Shown: positions 1 through 9,179, counted from the stretch's first letter. The stretch: 64,000 nt of DNA from Jannaschia formosa (GCF_003340555.1 NZ_QPLJ01000007.1:124001-188000), one strand, 5' to 3'. The notes: generated by a model not told the origin, from the sequence alone. Made by a program: numbers and translations.

Positions 1-3000
1 TCCAGTCGAGCGAGGCGGGGCTGTCGTAGTCGAGCATGACCACGTTGCCCATCGCCCCGCGCGGGATGCCGGGCACCGAGGGCAGGGCGGCGGCGTTCTT
101 GCCGGGCTTGGCCAGAACCTCGTCGTGCTGGCCGTGATAGGACTTGTCGAACAGCACGACCTTGTCGCGCCCGGTGGCGGTCCGGGCGATGCGGCAGGCG
201 GCGATGATCGCCTCGGTCCCGGTGTTGCAGAAGGTGACCCGCTCGTGGCCGACGGCCCTGGCGAAGCGTTCGGCCAGGGGCCCCGCGCGCTCGGCCTGCG
301 GGCCGATGGCATAGCCCTTTTCCATCTGCGCGGCGACGGCGCGGCCGACGAAATCCGGCGCGTGGCCGAAGGCGGTCTGGCCGAAGCCGTTGACGAGGTC
401 GATGATCGCGTGCCCGTCGAGGTCGTGGATATAGGCCCCCTTGGCGCGGTCGGCGACGATGGGGAAGGCCAGCTCCTTCCAGTCGGCATGGAAGCCCGCG
501 GCGGCGCGGGGGTCGGCGAGGCGCGTGCGGTGCCGGTCGGTATAGGCTTTCGACGACGGGAAGCGGTCGGAATAGCGGCGGGCGAGGTCGCGGGCGAAGA
601 CCTTCTGCTCGGGCGTCAGCTCCGCGTTCGACTGCAACTTTGCGCGGCGCCGGACCTCGGGCTTCGGCGCGGGGGCCTCGGGCTCGGCGGCCTGCGCTGC
701 CGCGGGCTGCGGGACGGGCGCCGCGACGGGCTGCGGGGCGGCTTGCGCGACGGGGGCGGGCTGCGGGGCGGGCGCGGGCTGCGCCCCGCCCAGCGCGGCG
801 AGCTGTTGCGCGAACAGCGCCTGCATCGTCTGCATCTGCGCCTGCATCACGGCGGCCACGTCACCGGTGGCCTGCGGCGCCGCCGGCAGCAGCGGCGCGG
901 GGGCTACCGCTTGCGGAACCGCCAGCAGGGCCGGTGCCGCGGTCGCCGCGACAGGGGCAGGCGCGGCGGCGGGCGCGGCCTCGGGGTTCTCGGCCAGGAT
1001 GAAATCGGCCAGCGCCTGCGGCGAGCCCAGGTCCGAGGTCAGCCGCCGGAAGCCGAAGCGGACCTTGAACTCCTTCCCTACTTCCTGCGTGAGTTGGCCG
1101 AGGAACAGCGAGTCGAGTCCCAGTTCGAGGAAGCTGGTCGAGGCCTCCTCGGGCGTCAGGTCCAGCCCCGACATCTCGGAGACGAGATCCATCACTTGCG
1201 GCAGGACGGAGGGAGCGGAAGCGGTCATGACATCACCAACGGGCAAAGGCGGCGCGGCAGGCGCCGGAAGGGAAACAGGAAGCGCGGCGGGTGCGGAGGG
1301 CACGGCGCGGGGCGCGTCGATCCAGCAGCGGATCCGCGCAAAGGGATAGGCGGGCAGAGGCACCTTGCGGACGCCCTCGGGCAGGCCGGCGGACAGGTCC
1401 ACCGCGACCCCCGCGCGCCAGAGGCGCAGGGCGGCCTGCGCCGCGATGGCCTCGCCCTCGGCGGCCTGGGCGGCCTGGGCGGCGTCGGCGAGGGTCTGGA
1501 TCGCGTCGAGACAGGCCTCGGGCGCAAGGCTCTGTGGCGCGAGCGCCGAGAGCGTGCGGCCCGGCCCGACTTCCAGCAGGACCGAGGGCGTCCCGTCCAG
1601 CGCGGCCAGCGCGCCGGTGAAGTCGACGCAGGCGCGGGCTTGGCCGGCCCAATAGTCCGGATCGGTCGCCTGCGCGTCGGTCATCGGCTTGCCGGTGACG
1701 GTCGAGATCAGCGGGATCGTCGGGGCGTGCAGGTCGAGACGACGCGCCACCTCGCGCAGGTCGGCCACGATCGGGTCCATCATGCGCGAATGGAAGGCGT
1801 GGGAGCTGCCGAGGCGGCGCGACTTCACGCCCTCCGCCTCGAGCCGTGCGGCGAGCCTGTCCAGCGCCTCGGGCGGCCCGGCGACGACGCTCTGCTCGGG
1901 TGCGTTGCGCGCCGCGAGGTCCAGGTCGGCGCCGAGATGCGGGGCAAGCTGCGCGGCCGAGGCGGCGACGGCCAGCATCCCCCCCGGCGGCTGCGCCTGC
2001 ATCAGCGCGCCGCGCCGGGTGACGAGACGCAGCGCGTCCTCGAAGGACATGACGCCCGCGATCACGGCGGCGGCGATCTCTCCGACGGAATGGCCGATCA
2101 GCAGGTCGGGTGTGACGCCCCGGCTGCGCCACATCTCGGCCGTTGCGATCTCGAGGATGAGCAGGGCGGGCTGGGCGAGCCGGGTCTGGGCGAGGGCGCG
2201 CGCCTGCTCCTCCGACCTGGCATCGCCCATCATGAGGGGGCGCAGGTCGGCCGCGACCTCGGCGGGCAGCGCCGCGAGGCCGCGCGCCAGAAGCTCCGCG
2301 AAGACGAGGTCGCGCGTGGCGCGGCCCATCCCGGGGAACTGCGCGCCCTGCCCCGGCATCAGGAAGACGCGGCGCGGCGATCCCTCGACCGCCGGACCCG
2401 GCCGGAGGCGCTTGAGCGCGCGCACCGCCTCGGCGGGATCGCGGGCCACGACGCCCGCCCTCAGGTCCCAGGCGCGGCGCCCGGTCTGGAGCGTGTGAGC
2501 GACGTCGGCCAGGGCGGGCGCGTCCGGCCCCTCCAGCAGGTCGGCGAGCTCCGCGCCCATCCGCTTCAGCGCCTCGGGCGTCTTCGCCGAAAGCGGCAGG
2601 ATAACCGGCGCCTCCGTGGCGGCGGCGGGCACCCGGGCGGGTGCCTCTTCCAGCACGACATGGGCGTTGCTGCCGCCGACGCCGAAGGCGCTGACCCCCG
2701 CGCGGCGGGGCGCGTCGGAGACCCAGGGCGCCGGCGCGGTCGGGATGCGGAAGCCGGTGCCCGTGAGGTCGATCTGGGGGTTCGGCACGGCATGATGCGC
2801 GACCGGCGGCACCGTCCGGTTCCGCAGGACCAGCACCGCCTTGATCAGACCTGCGATGCCGGCCGCCGCGTCCAGATGGCCGAGGTTTCCCTTCACCGCC
2901 CCCAGCGCGCAGGGGGCGGTCGCTCCGGCGAAGGCACGCTTCAGCCCGGCGATCTCCACCGGGTCGCCCAGCGGCGTGGCGGTGCCGTGGCACTCGACAT

Positions 3001-5701
3001 AGCCGATATCGTCGCCGGTCAGCCCCGCATCGGCCAGAGCCTCGGCGATGGCCTCGGACTGGCCCGTGGCCGAGGGCGCGGTGAAGGACATGCCTCGCCC
3101 GCCGTCGTTCGACTGTCCGGTCCCCCGGATGATCGCGTGGATCGTGTCGCCGTCCCGCTCCGCATCGGCCAGCCGCTTCAGCACCACGACCCCGGCACCG
3201 TCGCCGAAGATCGTGCCGTTGGCGCGCGCGTCGAAGGGACGGCAGGTGCCGTCCTGCGAGACCATGCCCCCTTCCTGCGAGAGATAGCCGCGCTTTTGCG
3301 GGAAGGTGATCGACACCCCCCCGGCCAGCGCCGCGCCGATCCGCCCCGCCCGCAGCGCGTCACAGGCCGCGATCACGGTGGCGAGCCCGGTGGAGCAGGC
3401 CGTGGTGATGCTGATGGCGGGACCGGTCAGGCCCAGCTTCTGCGCCACGCGGGCGGGAATGTCGTCGCCCCCGTTCCCCGCGAGGTTGGTGTAGTCGATC
3501 TGGAACTGGCTGGTGAAGTCGCGCAGCGCGCCCGGCTCGCCCAGCAGGTTCTCCAGCAGATAGGTCGACATTGACGCGCCGGCATAGACACCGACCCGGC
3601 CCGGCGCCCGCTCGGGGTCCAGGCCCGCGTGATCGAGTGCCTGCGCGCACAGCTCCAGGAACAGCCGCGCCTGCGGGTCGGTGCGCGCGGCCTCGCGCGG
3701 GGTCATGCCGAAATGCTTCGCGTCGAAGAGGTCCACGTCGGACAGGATCGGCCGCGCCGCGACGAAGTCGGGACGGGCGCGGGTGGCGGCGTCGAAGCCG
3801 TCCTCCAGCTCCTCGGGCGAGAAGCGGGTGATCGTGTCGCGCCCCTCCAGCACGGCCTTCCAGAACGCGTCGAGATCCGTGAGGCCCGGAAGGCGCGCGG
3901 CGAGCCCGACGATGGCGATGGCGTGGTCGGTGGCCCGCGCGGACGGGGCGGCGACGGCGACCGCGCCGTTAGCGAGGAACGCGGTCAGCGCGCCGAGCGA
4001 GGGATGATCGAACATCGCTGCCACGTCGAAGCGGCGGCCGAGGGCCGTCTCGATCCGCGCATGCGCCTCGATCAGCTGCAGCGAGGTGCCGCCCAGGTCG
4101 AAGAACCGGTCGCGCGGGCCGGGCCTGCGGCCGAGCAGGTCCTGCCAGATCGCGGCGACCGTCTCGGCCGGATCGGCGGCGGGGGCGGCGGGCGTGGCCT
4201 CGCCGGAGGGCAGCGACGCCAGCAGCGCATCCCTGTCTACCTTGCCGTTGGGGCGCAGCGGGAAGCTGTCGCAGGCGATGATGTGGCGCGGGAAGACATG
4301 CGGGTGGATATCCGCGGAGGAGGTCTGTTCGCGCAGCAGCGCGGGCAGGTCGCCCGGCCCGGCGGGGATGACGAAGGCCACGAGCGCGTCGCCGACCTTC
4401 TCGACCACCGCATCGGCGGCGGCAGGCGCGGCGCGCAGCGCGGCCTCGATCCCGTCCAGTTCCACCCGGCGGCCCGCCAGCTTGACCTGACGGTCGGCGC
4501 GGCCCCGGAACTCCAGCACGCCGTCGGGACGCGCGACGCCGAGGTCGCCGGTCAGATAAAGGCGTCCCTCGCGTCCCGGGCGCGGGTCGGGGATGAACTT
4601 CTCGGCCGTCGCGTCGGGCCGGTTCAGGTAGCCCAGCGCGAGGCCCGTGCCGCCGATGGCGATCTGCCCGGCCTCGCCCGTCCCCACCGGAACCAGGTCC
4701 GGGCCGAGCAGCACGACCTCCTCCCCGGCAAGCGGACGACCGATGGGCAGCGGGCCGCCCAGATCGTCAGGCGTGACGCGATGGGTAAGGCTGACGCAGC
4801 AGGTCTCGGTCGGGCCGTATTCGTTGATCAGCGCGAGCTTCGGATGCGCCGTGAGCACGGCGCGGGCGCGGGCCGGATCCATCGCCTCTCCACCCGCCAT
4901 CAGCAGGCGCAGGCCGGCGAGGTCCGCGACGCGGTGGTCGATCACCAGATGCAGCAGCCCGGTATAGAGCGTCGCGACCGTTACCCCGTGGCGCGCGATG
5001 GTCTCGGTCACCGCCGAGGCGGAGGCGAGGCCGGCAGGGACGATTGCGACCGAGGCGCCACGCAGGAGCGGGGTGAGCATCTCTTCGATGGCGCCGTCGC
5101 AGGCCGGGGTCGAGACGTGCAGGACCACGTCCTCGGGGCCGACGGCGAGGTCGCCCGGGCCATGCTCGAAGCTGGTCACGGCGCGGTGCGGCAGGACGAC
5201 GCCCTTCGGGCGCCCGGTGCTGCCGGAGGTGTAGAGGACCAGCGCCGGATCTCCGGGCGCGCGGGGGACGGGCACGGCCTCGGGGCCATCGGTCGGGGTG
5301 ACGACGGGGCAGGACGCCGCGGCCTCCGCGTCCGCGCGCAGGGCTGCAGGGGCGAGCATCGCGACCGGCGCCGCATCGGCGAGGATGGTCGCGATCCGCT
5401 CCGCCGCAAAACCGGGGTCGAGCGGGACGGCCACCGCGCCCGCGGCGAGAATGCCCAGCATTCCCTCGATCGTTTCGGCCGAGCGCCCGCCCCAGAGCGC
5501 GACATTGTCGCCGGGCGCCACGCCGGCCCGGATCAGGTCATGGGCGACCCGTCGGGCGCCGCGGGTCAGGTCGTCGTAGGACAGAGCACGCGCGCCACGT
5601 ATTGCTGGTGCCGCCGGCCGCAGCGCGGCCTGCGCCTCGACCTGCGCGAAGATTCCGGGCGCGCCGTCGCGCGGCGGGAGGCCTGCGCTCAGCGGGTGCA
5701 T
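1..5701 (-). CDS. Hybrid NRPS-PKS megasynthase (A-PCP-KS-AT-ACP-aminotransferase), 3' end outside window
   Basis: Partial gene; about 1,900 residues are visible and the frame stays open at the left edge. Domains in order: adenylation (YTSGSTGRPKG near residue 154, EYGPTET, PNGKVDR near 483); carrier protein (GGTSLQL, near 537); ketosynthase (TACSTG near 766, then CHGTATPLGDP and KGNLGHLDAAAG, so the Cys-His-His triad is intact); acyltransferase (GHSVGE near 1204, HAFH near 1300, the malonyl-CoA type); acyl carrier protein (LGLDSL near 1530); an Ala/Pro-rich linker; then a PLP class III aminotransferase of the MycA/McyE kind (FCNTGTEA, SYHGQHD). The PLP lysine lies beyond the window. There is no condensation domain before A, so this looks like an initiating subunit, and no ketoreductase is seen. 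The ATG at 5701 is the only plausible start, although no Shine-Dalgarno is obvious. Product unknown. Confidence 0.93.
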   Translation of the reverse strand, partial: MHPLSAGLPPRDGAPGIFAQVEAQAALRPAAPAIRGARALSYDDLTRGARRVAHDLIRAGVAPGDNVALWGGRSAETIEGMLGILAAGAVAVPLDPGFAAERIATILADAAPVAMLAPAALRADAEAAASCPVVTPTDGPEAVPVPRAPGDPALVLYTSGSTGRPKGVVLPHRAVTSFEHGPGDLAVGPEDVVLHVSTPACDGAIEEMLTPLLRGASVAIVPAGLASASAVTETIARHGVTVATLYTGLLHLVIDHRVADLAGLRLLMAGGEAMDPARARAVLTAHPKLALINEYGPTETCCVSLTHRVTPDDLGGPLPIGRPLAGEEVVLLGPDLVPVGTGEAGQIAIGGTGLALGYLNRPDATAEKFIPDPRPGREGRLYLTGDLGVARPDGVLEFRGRADRQVKLAGRRVELDGIEAALRAAPAAADAVVEKVGDALVAFVIPAGPGDLPALLREQTSSADIHPHVFPRHIIACDSFPLRPNGKVDRDALLASLPSGEATPAAPAADPAETVAAIWQDLLGRRPGPRDRFFDLGGTSLQLIEAHARIETALGRRFDVAAMFDHPSLGALTAFLANGAVAVAAPSARATDHAIAIVGLAARLPGLTDLDAFWKAVLEGRDTITRFSPEELEDGFDAATRARPDFVAARPILSDVDLFDAKHFGMTPREAARTDPQARLFLELCAQALDHAGLDPERAPGRVGVYAGASMSTYLLENLLGEPGALRDFTSQFQIDYTNLAGNGGDDIPARVAQKLGLTGPAISITTACSTGLATVIAACDALRAGRIGAALAGGVSITFPQKRGYLSQEGGMVSQDGTCRPFDARANGTIFGDGAGVVVLKRLADAERDGDTIHAIIRGTGQSNDGGRGMSFTAPSATGQSEAIAEALADAGLTGDDIGYVECHGTATPLGDPVEIAGLKRAFAGATAPCALGAVKGNLGHLDAAAGIAGLIKAVLVLRNRTVPPVAHHAVPNPQIDLTGTGFRIPTAPAPWVSDAPRRAGVSAFGVGGSNAHVVLEEAPARVPAAATEAPVILPLSAKTPEALKRMGAELADLLEGPDAPALADVAHTLQTGRRAWDLRAGVVARDPAEAVRALKRLRPGPAVEGSPRRVFLMPGQGAQFPGMGRATRDLVFAELLARGLAALPAEVAADLRPLMMGDARSEEQARALAQTRLAQPALLILEIATAEMWRSRGVTPDLLIGHSVGEIAAAVIAGVMSFEDALRLVTRRGALMQAQPPGGMLAVAASAAQLAPHLGADLDLAARNAPEQSVVAGPPEALDRLAARLEAEGVKSRRLGSSHAFHSRMMDPIVADLREVARRLDLHAPTIPLISTVTGKPMTDAQATDPDYWAGQARACVDFTGALAALDGTPSVLLEVGPGRTLSALAPQSLAPEACLDAIQTLADAAQAAQAAEGEAIAAQAALRLWRAGVAVDLSAGLPEGVRKVPLPAYPFARIRCWIDAPRAVPSAPAALPVSLPAPAAPPLPVGDVMTASAPSVLPQVMDLVSEMSGLDLTPEEASTSFLELGLDSLFLGQLTQEVGKEFKVRFGFRRLTSDLGSPQALADFILAENPEAAPAAAPAPVAATAAPALLAVPQAVAPAPLLPAAPQATGDVAAVMQAQMQTMQALFAQQLAALGGAQPAPAPQPAPVAQAAPQPVAAPVPQPAAAQAAEPEAPAPKPEVRRRAKLQSNAELTPEQKVFARDLARRYSDRFPSSKAYTDRHRTRLADPRAAAGFHADWKELAFPIVADRAKGAYIHDLDGHAIIDLVNGFGQTAFGHAPDFVGRAVAAQMEKGYAIGPQAERAGPLAERFARAVGHERVTFCNTGTEAIIAACRIARTATGRDKVVLFDKSYHGQHDEVLAKPGKNAAALPSVPGIPRGAMGNVVMLDYDSPASLDW

Positions 5702-5882
5702 CCGGCTGGCCAATCGAGAAAACGGGACGACACCATGATACAACCCTCGAGGCTGGCGGCGAAGGGGCGATCACCCTGATTCCCTGCCGCCGTCGCATCT
5801 GCACAGTCTACGTGCTTGCGTGGCCGATACCATGCAAACTCTTGTCCCGACGAAGGCATTTCCGTGGCATTCGCCCCGGAGG

Positions 5883-6698
5883 CTAGACGGTCTCGCCTTT
5901 GGGCGCGGGATTGTCGCCCGTGTCTCGACGGGCGGTCAGGGCGAAGCCCCAACTCTCGCTCTCGCCCAACCAGGGGTGAGTCGGGATGCGGTGCGACAGG
6001 TCGGGGATGCGCCAGCTGTCCACCGTGTCGTAGCCGAGCCTGTCGAGCTCCCGCGCCCAATCGCCATGACCGCGTATGCGGTAGGGCACGCGCACATCCC
6101 CCAGCCGCTCATGAGTGATGATCTGGGGGCCGGGGCGCAGCGCAACCTTGTTGAGCAGGATGTGCCGGGGGCGGGCGGGCAGCGCCTCCACGATCTCGGT
6201 CAGGGAGCGGTCGACATACTGCATCAGACCCGAGGCCAGCAGCAGGTCGGTCTCGGGCGGCGCGCCCGAGGGGGCGACGAAGGCGAGATCGGCGGGGATG
6301 CGCCCCGCTGCCTGCGCGGCGCGGGCCGCGGCCACGATGCCCGGCGTGTCGAGCACGGTCCAGGTCACGCCCTCGAGGTCGAGCAGCGGGCCGAAGGCGA
6401 TCCGCTTCGTGCCCATGTGCCCGCCCGCGTCCAGCAGGCGCGGGGCTTCGGGCAGCCAGCGATGCAGCCAGTGGAGCACGGGATAGTCCCAGACCTCCCT
6501 TTGGCACATCGCCTCGAACGAAACCTCGGCGATCCCGGGATCGTCGTAGCCGCGTGTCTCGGCCGGGGGCAGGGCGGCCAGCGCCGCTTCCCGCGTATCC
6601 CAGGCGCCCGAGAAGCGGGGCACCCGGCCCAGCGCCATTCGCGCCCGCGCGGCGGCGAGCCCCGTCCCGAAGCGGGCGGCGCGGAGCAGGGCCCGCAT
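5883..6698 (-). CDS. TIGR04325-like SAM-dependent methyltransferase
   Basis: A 271-residue protein with a degenerate class I methyltransferase nucleotide-binding loop (LLDAGGHMGTKR, around residue 97). The C-terminal half (LLNKVALRPG, then VPYRIRG and LGYDTVDSW) resembles the TIGR04325 family found in LPS and exopolysaccharide loci. Its ATG overlaps the stop of the flippase gene by one base, so the two are translationally coupled. A sugar or glycan O-methylation role is inferred from context, not shown. The next gene on the same strand is the NRPS-PKS, 181 bp downstream, so a role in that pathway cannot be excluded. The longer open frame running upstream to 7961 is only a shadow of the flippase gene. 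Confidence 0.72.
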   Translation of the reverse strand: MRALLRAARFGTGLAAARARMALGRVPRFSGAWDTREAALAALPPAETRGYDDPGIAEVSFEAMCQREVWDYPVLHWLHRWLPEAPRLLDAGGHMGTKRIAFGPLLDLEGVTWTVLDTPGIVAAARAAQAAGRIPADLAFVAPSGAPPETDLLLASGLMQYVDRSLTEIVEALPARPRHILLNKVALRPGPQIITHERLGDVRVPYRIRGHGDWARELDRLGYDTVDSWRIPDLSHRIPTHPWLGESESWGFALTARRDTGDNPAPKGETV

Positions 6699-8170
6699 CA
6701 GGGCGTCACCGCCCGCGGGCGCCCGATCAGGGCGCGCAGGACCGACGGGGCGAGCAGTGCGAGCGCGCCGGCATAAACGGTGCCCGCGAAGAGGCCCGAG
6801 ACGACGGTCTGGCCCAGCGGCGGCAGCAGGTCCTGCCTCGACAGCGCCCAGTCGGCCAGAAGCAGGGCCGCGACCCCGACCACGAGCGGCGGGATCAGGG
6901 TCGACAGCTCCCGCAGGATGCGCAGCGGGCCGACCCCCGCATGGTCGTCGAACAGGCGAAGCGTCACCACCATCAGGATGGCCGACGCCCCGACCTGCCC
7001 CCAGACGACCGCGTGCAGGCCGAAGGGCACCGCGACCAGGGCGGCGACGGTGAAGGTTGCGAGCGTCAGCAGCGACAGGCGCGGCAGGACGCGGGACTGA
7101 CCCAGCAGGGACATCAGCGGCTCGGTCGCGACGCCGAAGGTGATCAGCAGGCGCGCCAGCGCCAGCAGCAGCACCAGCGGCACGGCCGGCAGCCATTCCT
7201 CGCTGAGCAGGCCCGCGACCAGCACGTCGCTCGTCAGCATCAGCCAGGCGAAGAGCGGGACCGAGATCGCCCAGATCAGCCGCTGGAACGTCACCAGCCC
7301 GTCGCCGACCCGCACCCGTGCGGCCAGCGGGTCGCCGGTGTCGCGGGCGGTCTTGAAGGCGGCCCAGCCCAGGATCTGGGCGGGCACCACGATCACCTCT
7401 CCGATGGCGCCGACCAACCGCTCGGCCACGCGCAGGTAGCCGACCTCCGTCGGCCCCAGGGCGCCGCCCACGATGAAGGTCGCGACATAGAGGCGGATGT
7501 TCGAGAGCATCCGGCTGAAGAAGAAGTCCCGCGAGAAATCGATGAGCTCCGTCATTCGCTCCAGGCGGACGCGGAAGTCGGGCAGCAGGCGGGTCACCGC
7601 GAGGCTGAGGGCCAGGTGGACGATCTGATAGGCCAGCCGCCCGAAGACCAGCGCCAGCACCCCCCAGCCGGTCCAGAGCGCACCGAGCGCCACGGCCAGC
7701 CCCGCCAACTCGCCCGTGATCTCGCAGACGGCGGAGGAGCGCAGGCGGTGCATCCAGATCATCATCCCCTTTTGTGCCGATGACACGGTCGCCAGCACCA
7801 CCCAGAGCGCGAAGAGCTCCGCCAGGGTGACGGTCGTTCCCTCGAGCCCCAGCAGCCCGCCCAGCGCGGCGCCGAGGAAGCCCAGCGCTCCCGCCACGAC
7901 CCCGCTGAGCACGGCGAGCGCCAGGACCTGGCGCGGCACCGAGGCGTCGCCTGACCAGCACATGATGTAGGGCGCCCAGCCGACCTCGGCCGCGCGCATC
8001 AGCAGGATCGCGCAGGCCGAGACCAGCGCGAAGGTCCCGAACTCGGCGGGGCCGAGCGCGCGCGCGGCGATGACGAAGATGGCGAACTGGCAGATCTGCG
8101 CCACCACCCGCTCGGTGGCCGAAAGCGCCCCGGCCCCGACCAGCGGGCTGGAAGTCGCGGAAGTGGTCAT
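6698..8170 (-). CDS. Oligosaccharide flippase family protein (Wzx-like)
   Basis: A 490-residue, strongly hydrophobic protein with repeated membrane helices along its whole length, as in polysaccharide transport (PST/MOP) flippases. The N-terminus (ATERVVAQICQFAIF region followed by AARALGPAEFGTFALVS) is the usual first-helix signature of this family. It probably flips undecaprenyl-linked oligosaccharides across the inner membrane. It is transcribed away from the ExoY-like glycosyltransferase operon that starts at 8478, and its stop codon overlaps the methyltransferase start. It is the only flippase seen for the polysaccharide genes in this window. Substrate unknown. Confidence 0.83.
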   Translation of the reverse strand: MTTSATSSPLVGAGALSATERVVAQICQFAIFVIAARALGPAEFGTFALVSACAILLMRAAEVGWAPYIMCWSGDASVPRQVLALAVLSGVVAGALGFLGAALGGLLGLEGTTVTLAELFALWVVLATVSSAQKGMMIWMHRLRSSAVCEITGELAGLAVALGALWTGWGVLALVFGRLAYQIVHLALSLAVTRLLPDFRVRLERMTELIDFSRDFFFSRMLSNIRLYVATFIVGGALGPTEVGYLRVAERLVGAIGEVIVVPAQILGWAAFKTARDTGDPLAARVRVGDGLVTFQRLIWAISVPLFAWLMLTSDVLVAGLLSEEWLPAVPLVLLLALARLLITFGVATEPLMSLLGQSRVLPRLSLLTLATFTVAALVAVPFGLHAVVWGQVGASAILMVVTLRLFDDHAGVGPLRILRELSTLIPPLVVGVAALLLADWALSRQDLLPPLGQTVVSGLFAGTVYAGALALLAPSVLRALIGRPRAVTP

Positions 8171-8477
8171 TGCGGCTCGGCGCCTTTCATGTGGTCACCC
8201 GGATTGGGGCGGAAAGAGAATCGTTTCATGGCATTGGCAAGGCAAGCTGTGGCCTTCTTCGGGCAAGCCGGTGCCAATTGTTCGGAGCGTCGCCACAATC
8301 CAGTTCTCGCTGAAGAATTCGGCACGAGTTGGGCCGTAACTTTCTTCCTTGACAGTTAAAAGGCAGTTTACCGGCGCTTCTTCGGCATGATATCTGAGAG
8401 GGGTGTAGTCTTGTCTCTGCCGGACAATCTCAGACCAGTAACTTGGGGGGGAGGGCCCTCTAGCCTTTCCGTGTAAT
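8171..8477. promoter_or_regulatory. Divergent intergenic region between flippase and ExoY-like operon
   Basis: 307 bp without a credible gene, clearly richer in A+T than its flanks. It must carry promoters for both directions. On the minus strand TTGCCT (about 8243-8248) and GATTCT are spaced 17 nt apart and could serve the flippase gene; this is weak. It also contains a TTAA-type CtrA-like site at 8356-8370. I see no strong sigma-70 pair on the plus strand. The small open frames here are not supported. Confidence 0.5.
8356..8370 (-). promoter_or_regulatory. CtrA-like box (one mismatch)
   Basis: On the minus strand the sequence reads TAAACTGCCTTTTAAC, that is TAAA-N7-TTAAC. The CtrA consensus is TTAA-N7-TTAAC, so one half site is intact and the other has one mismatch. 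It lies 107 bp upstream of the ExoY-like gene and 185 bp upstream of the flippase. Binding is inferred from the match only. Confidence 0.4.
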
Positions 8478-9179
8478 ATGCAGTTTGGTTCCTCGACGGA
8501 ACCGGGCGATCTGTTTCGTCCGGATCTGGGTTTTCGTGCCACTCGTTCCCGGCGCGGAAGTGGCGTCTTCCAGAATTTCGGGAAGTCCCTGTTCGACCGA
8601 GTGGTCGCCGCCGTGGCGTTGTTGATCTTCCTGCCGCTCTTCGTGGCGGTCGCGTGCGCCATCATGATCACCGATGGCCGGCCCGTGTTCTTCGGGCATG
8701 CGCGCGTCGGCAAGGACGGGAAGATGTTCCGCTGCCTGAAGTTCCGCACCATGGTGCGCGACGCCGAGGCGCGGCTTGACCAGCTTCTGGCCTCCGATCC
8801 CACGGCCCGCCACGAGTGGGAGCAGATGCGCAAGCTGACGCACGACCCGCGGGTGCTGCCCTTCGGCATCTTGCTCCGCAAGCTCAGCATCGACGAGCTG
8901 CCGCAGTTCTGGAACGTCCTCAAGGGCGACATGAGCCTCGTCGGCCCGCGTCCCGTCACCTCCGACGAACTGGCCCACTACGGCGCTGGCGCGGCGGCCT
9001 ACGTGTCGGTTCGGCCGGGGGTCACGGGGCTTTGGCAGGTGAGCGGGCGCAGCTCGCTCGACTTCGCCGAGCGCGTGCGCATGGACATGGCCTATGTCGC
9101 CGACCGCAGCTTCCTCGGGGATATCCGCATCGTGCTGAAGACGCCGGCAGTCGTCCTGCGTGGTTCGGGCGCGTGCTGA
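8478..9179 (+). CDS. Undecaprenyl-phosphate sugar phosphotransferase (ExoY/PssA-like bacterial sugar transferase)
   Basis: A 233-residue initiating glycosyltransferase. After about 30 polar residues comes one membrane helix (about residues 38-62), then the catalytic domain with the family motifs KFRTM, DELPQFWNVLKGDMS, LVGPRP and RPGVTGLWQVSGRS. It transfers a sugar phosphate from a nucleotide sugar to undecaprenyl phosphate at the inner membrane, the first step of repeat-unit assembly. It has the short ExoY-like form with a single helix, not the multi-helix WbaP form. It is first in a four-gene operon in which every junction overlaps by 4-7 bp. The sugar (galactose or glucose) cannot be told from sequence. 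Confidence 0.9.
   Translation: MQFGSSTEPGDLFRPDLGFRATRSRRGSGVFQNFGKSLFDRVVAAVALLIFLPLFVAVACAIMITDGRPVFFGHARVGKDGKMFRCLKFRTMVRDAEARLDQLLASDPTARHEWEQMRKLTHDPRVLPFGILLRKLSIDELPQFWNVLKGDMSLVGPRPVTSDELAHYGAGAAAYVSVRPGVTGLWQVSGRSSLDFAERVRMDMAYVADRSFLGDIRIVLKTPAVVLRGSGAC

Noticed and set aside
125-3574. 1,149-codon open frame on the plus strand opposite the megasynthase
   Set aside because: It is antisense to intact AT/KS/ACP motifs, is Arg/Gly-rich low complexity and shows no family motif: a GC-driven shadow frame.
5883-7961. 692-codon minus-strand frame suggesting a fusion of flippase region and methyltransferase
   Set aside because: The first 420 codons are out of phase with the real flippase and look non-coding; the true methyltransferase starts at 6698.
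8316-8328. AATTCGGCACGAG, identical to a cDNA library EcoRI adapter
   Set aside because: Surrounding sequence is continuous with normal intergenic DNA and no vector sequence follows; most likely coincidence.
8349-8377. TTGACA as a -35 box upstream of the ExoY-like gene
   Set aside because: No -10 element at 16-18 nt (CGGCGC there); overlaps the CtrA-like site instead.
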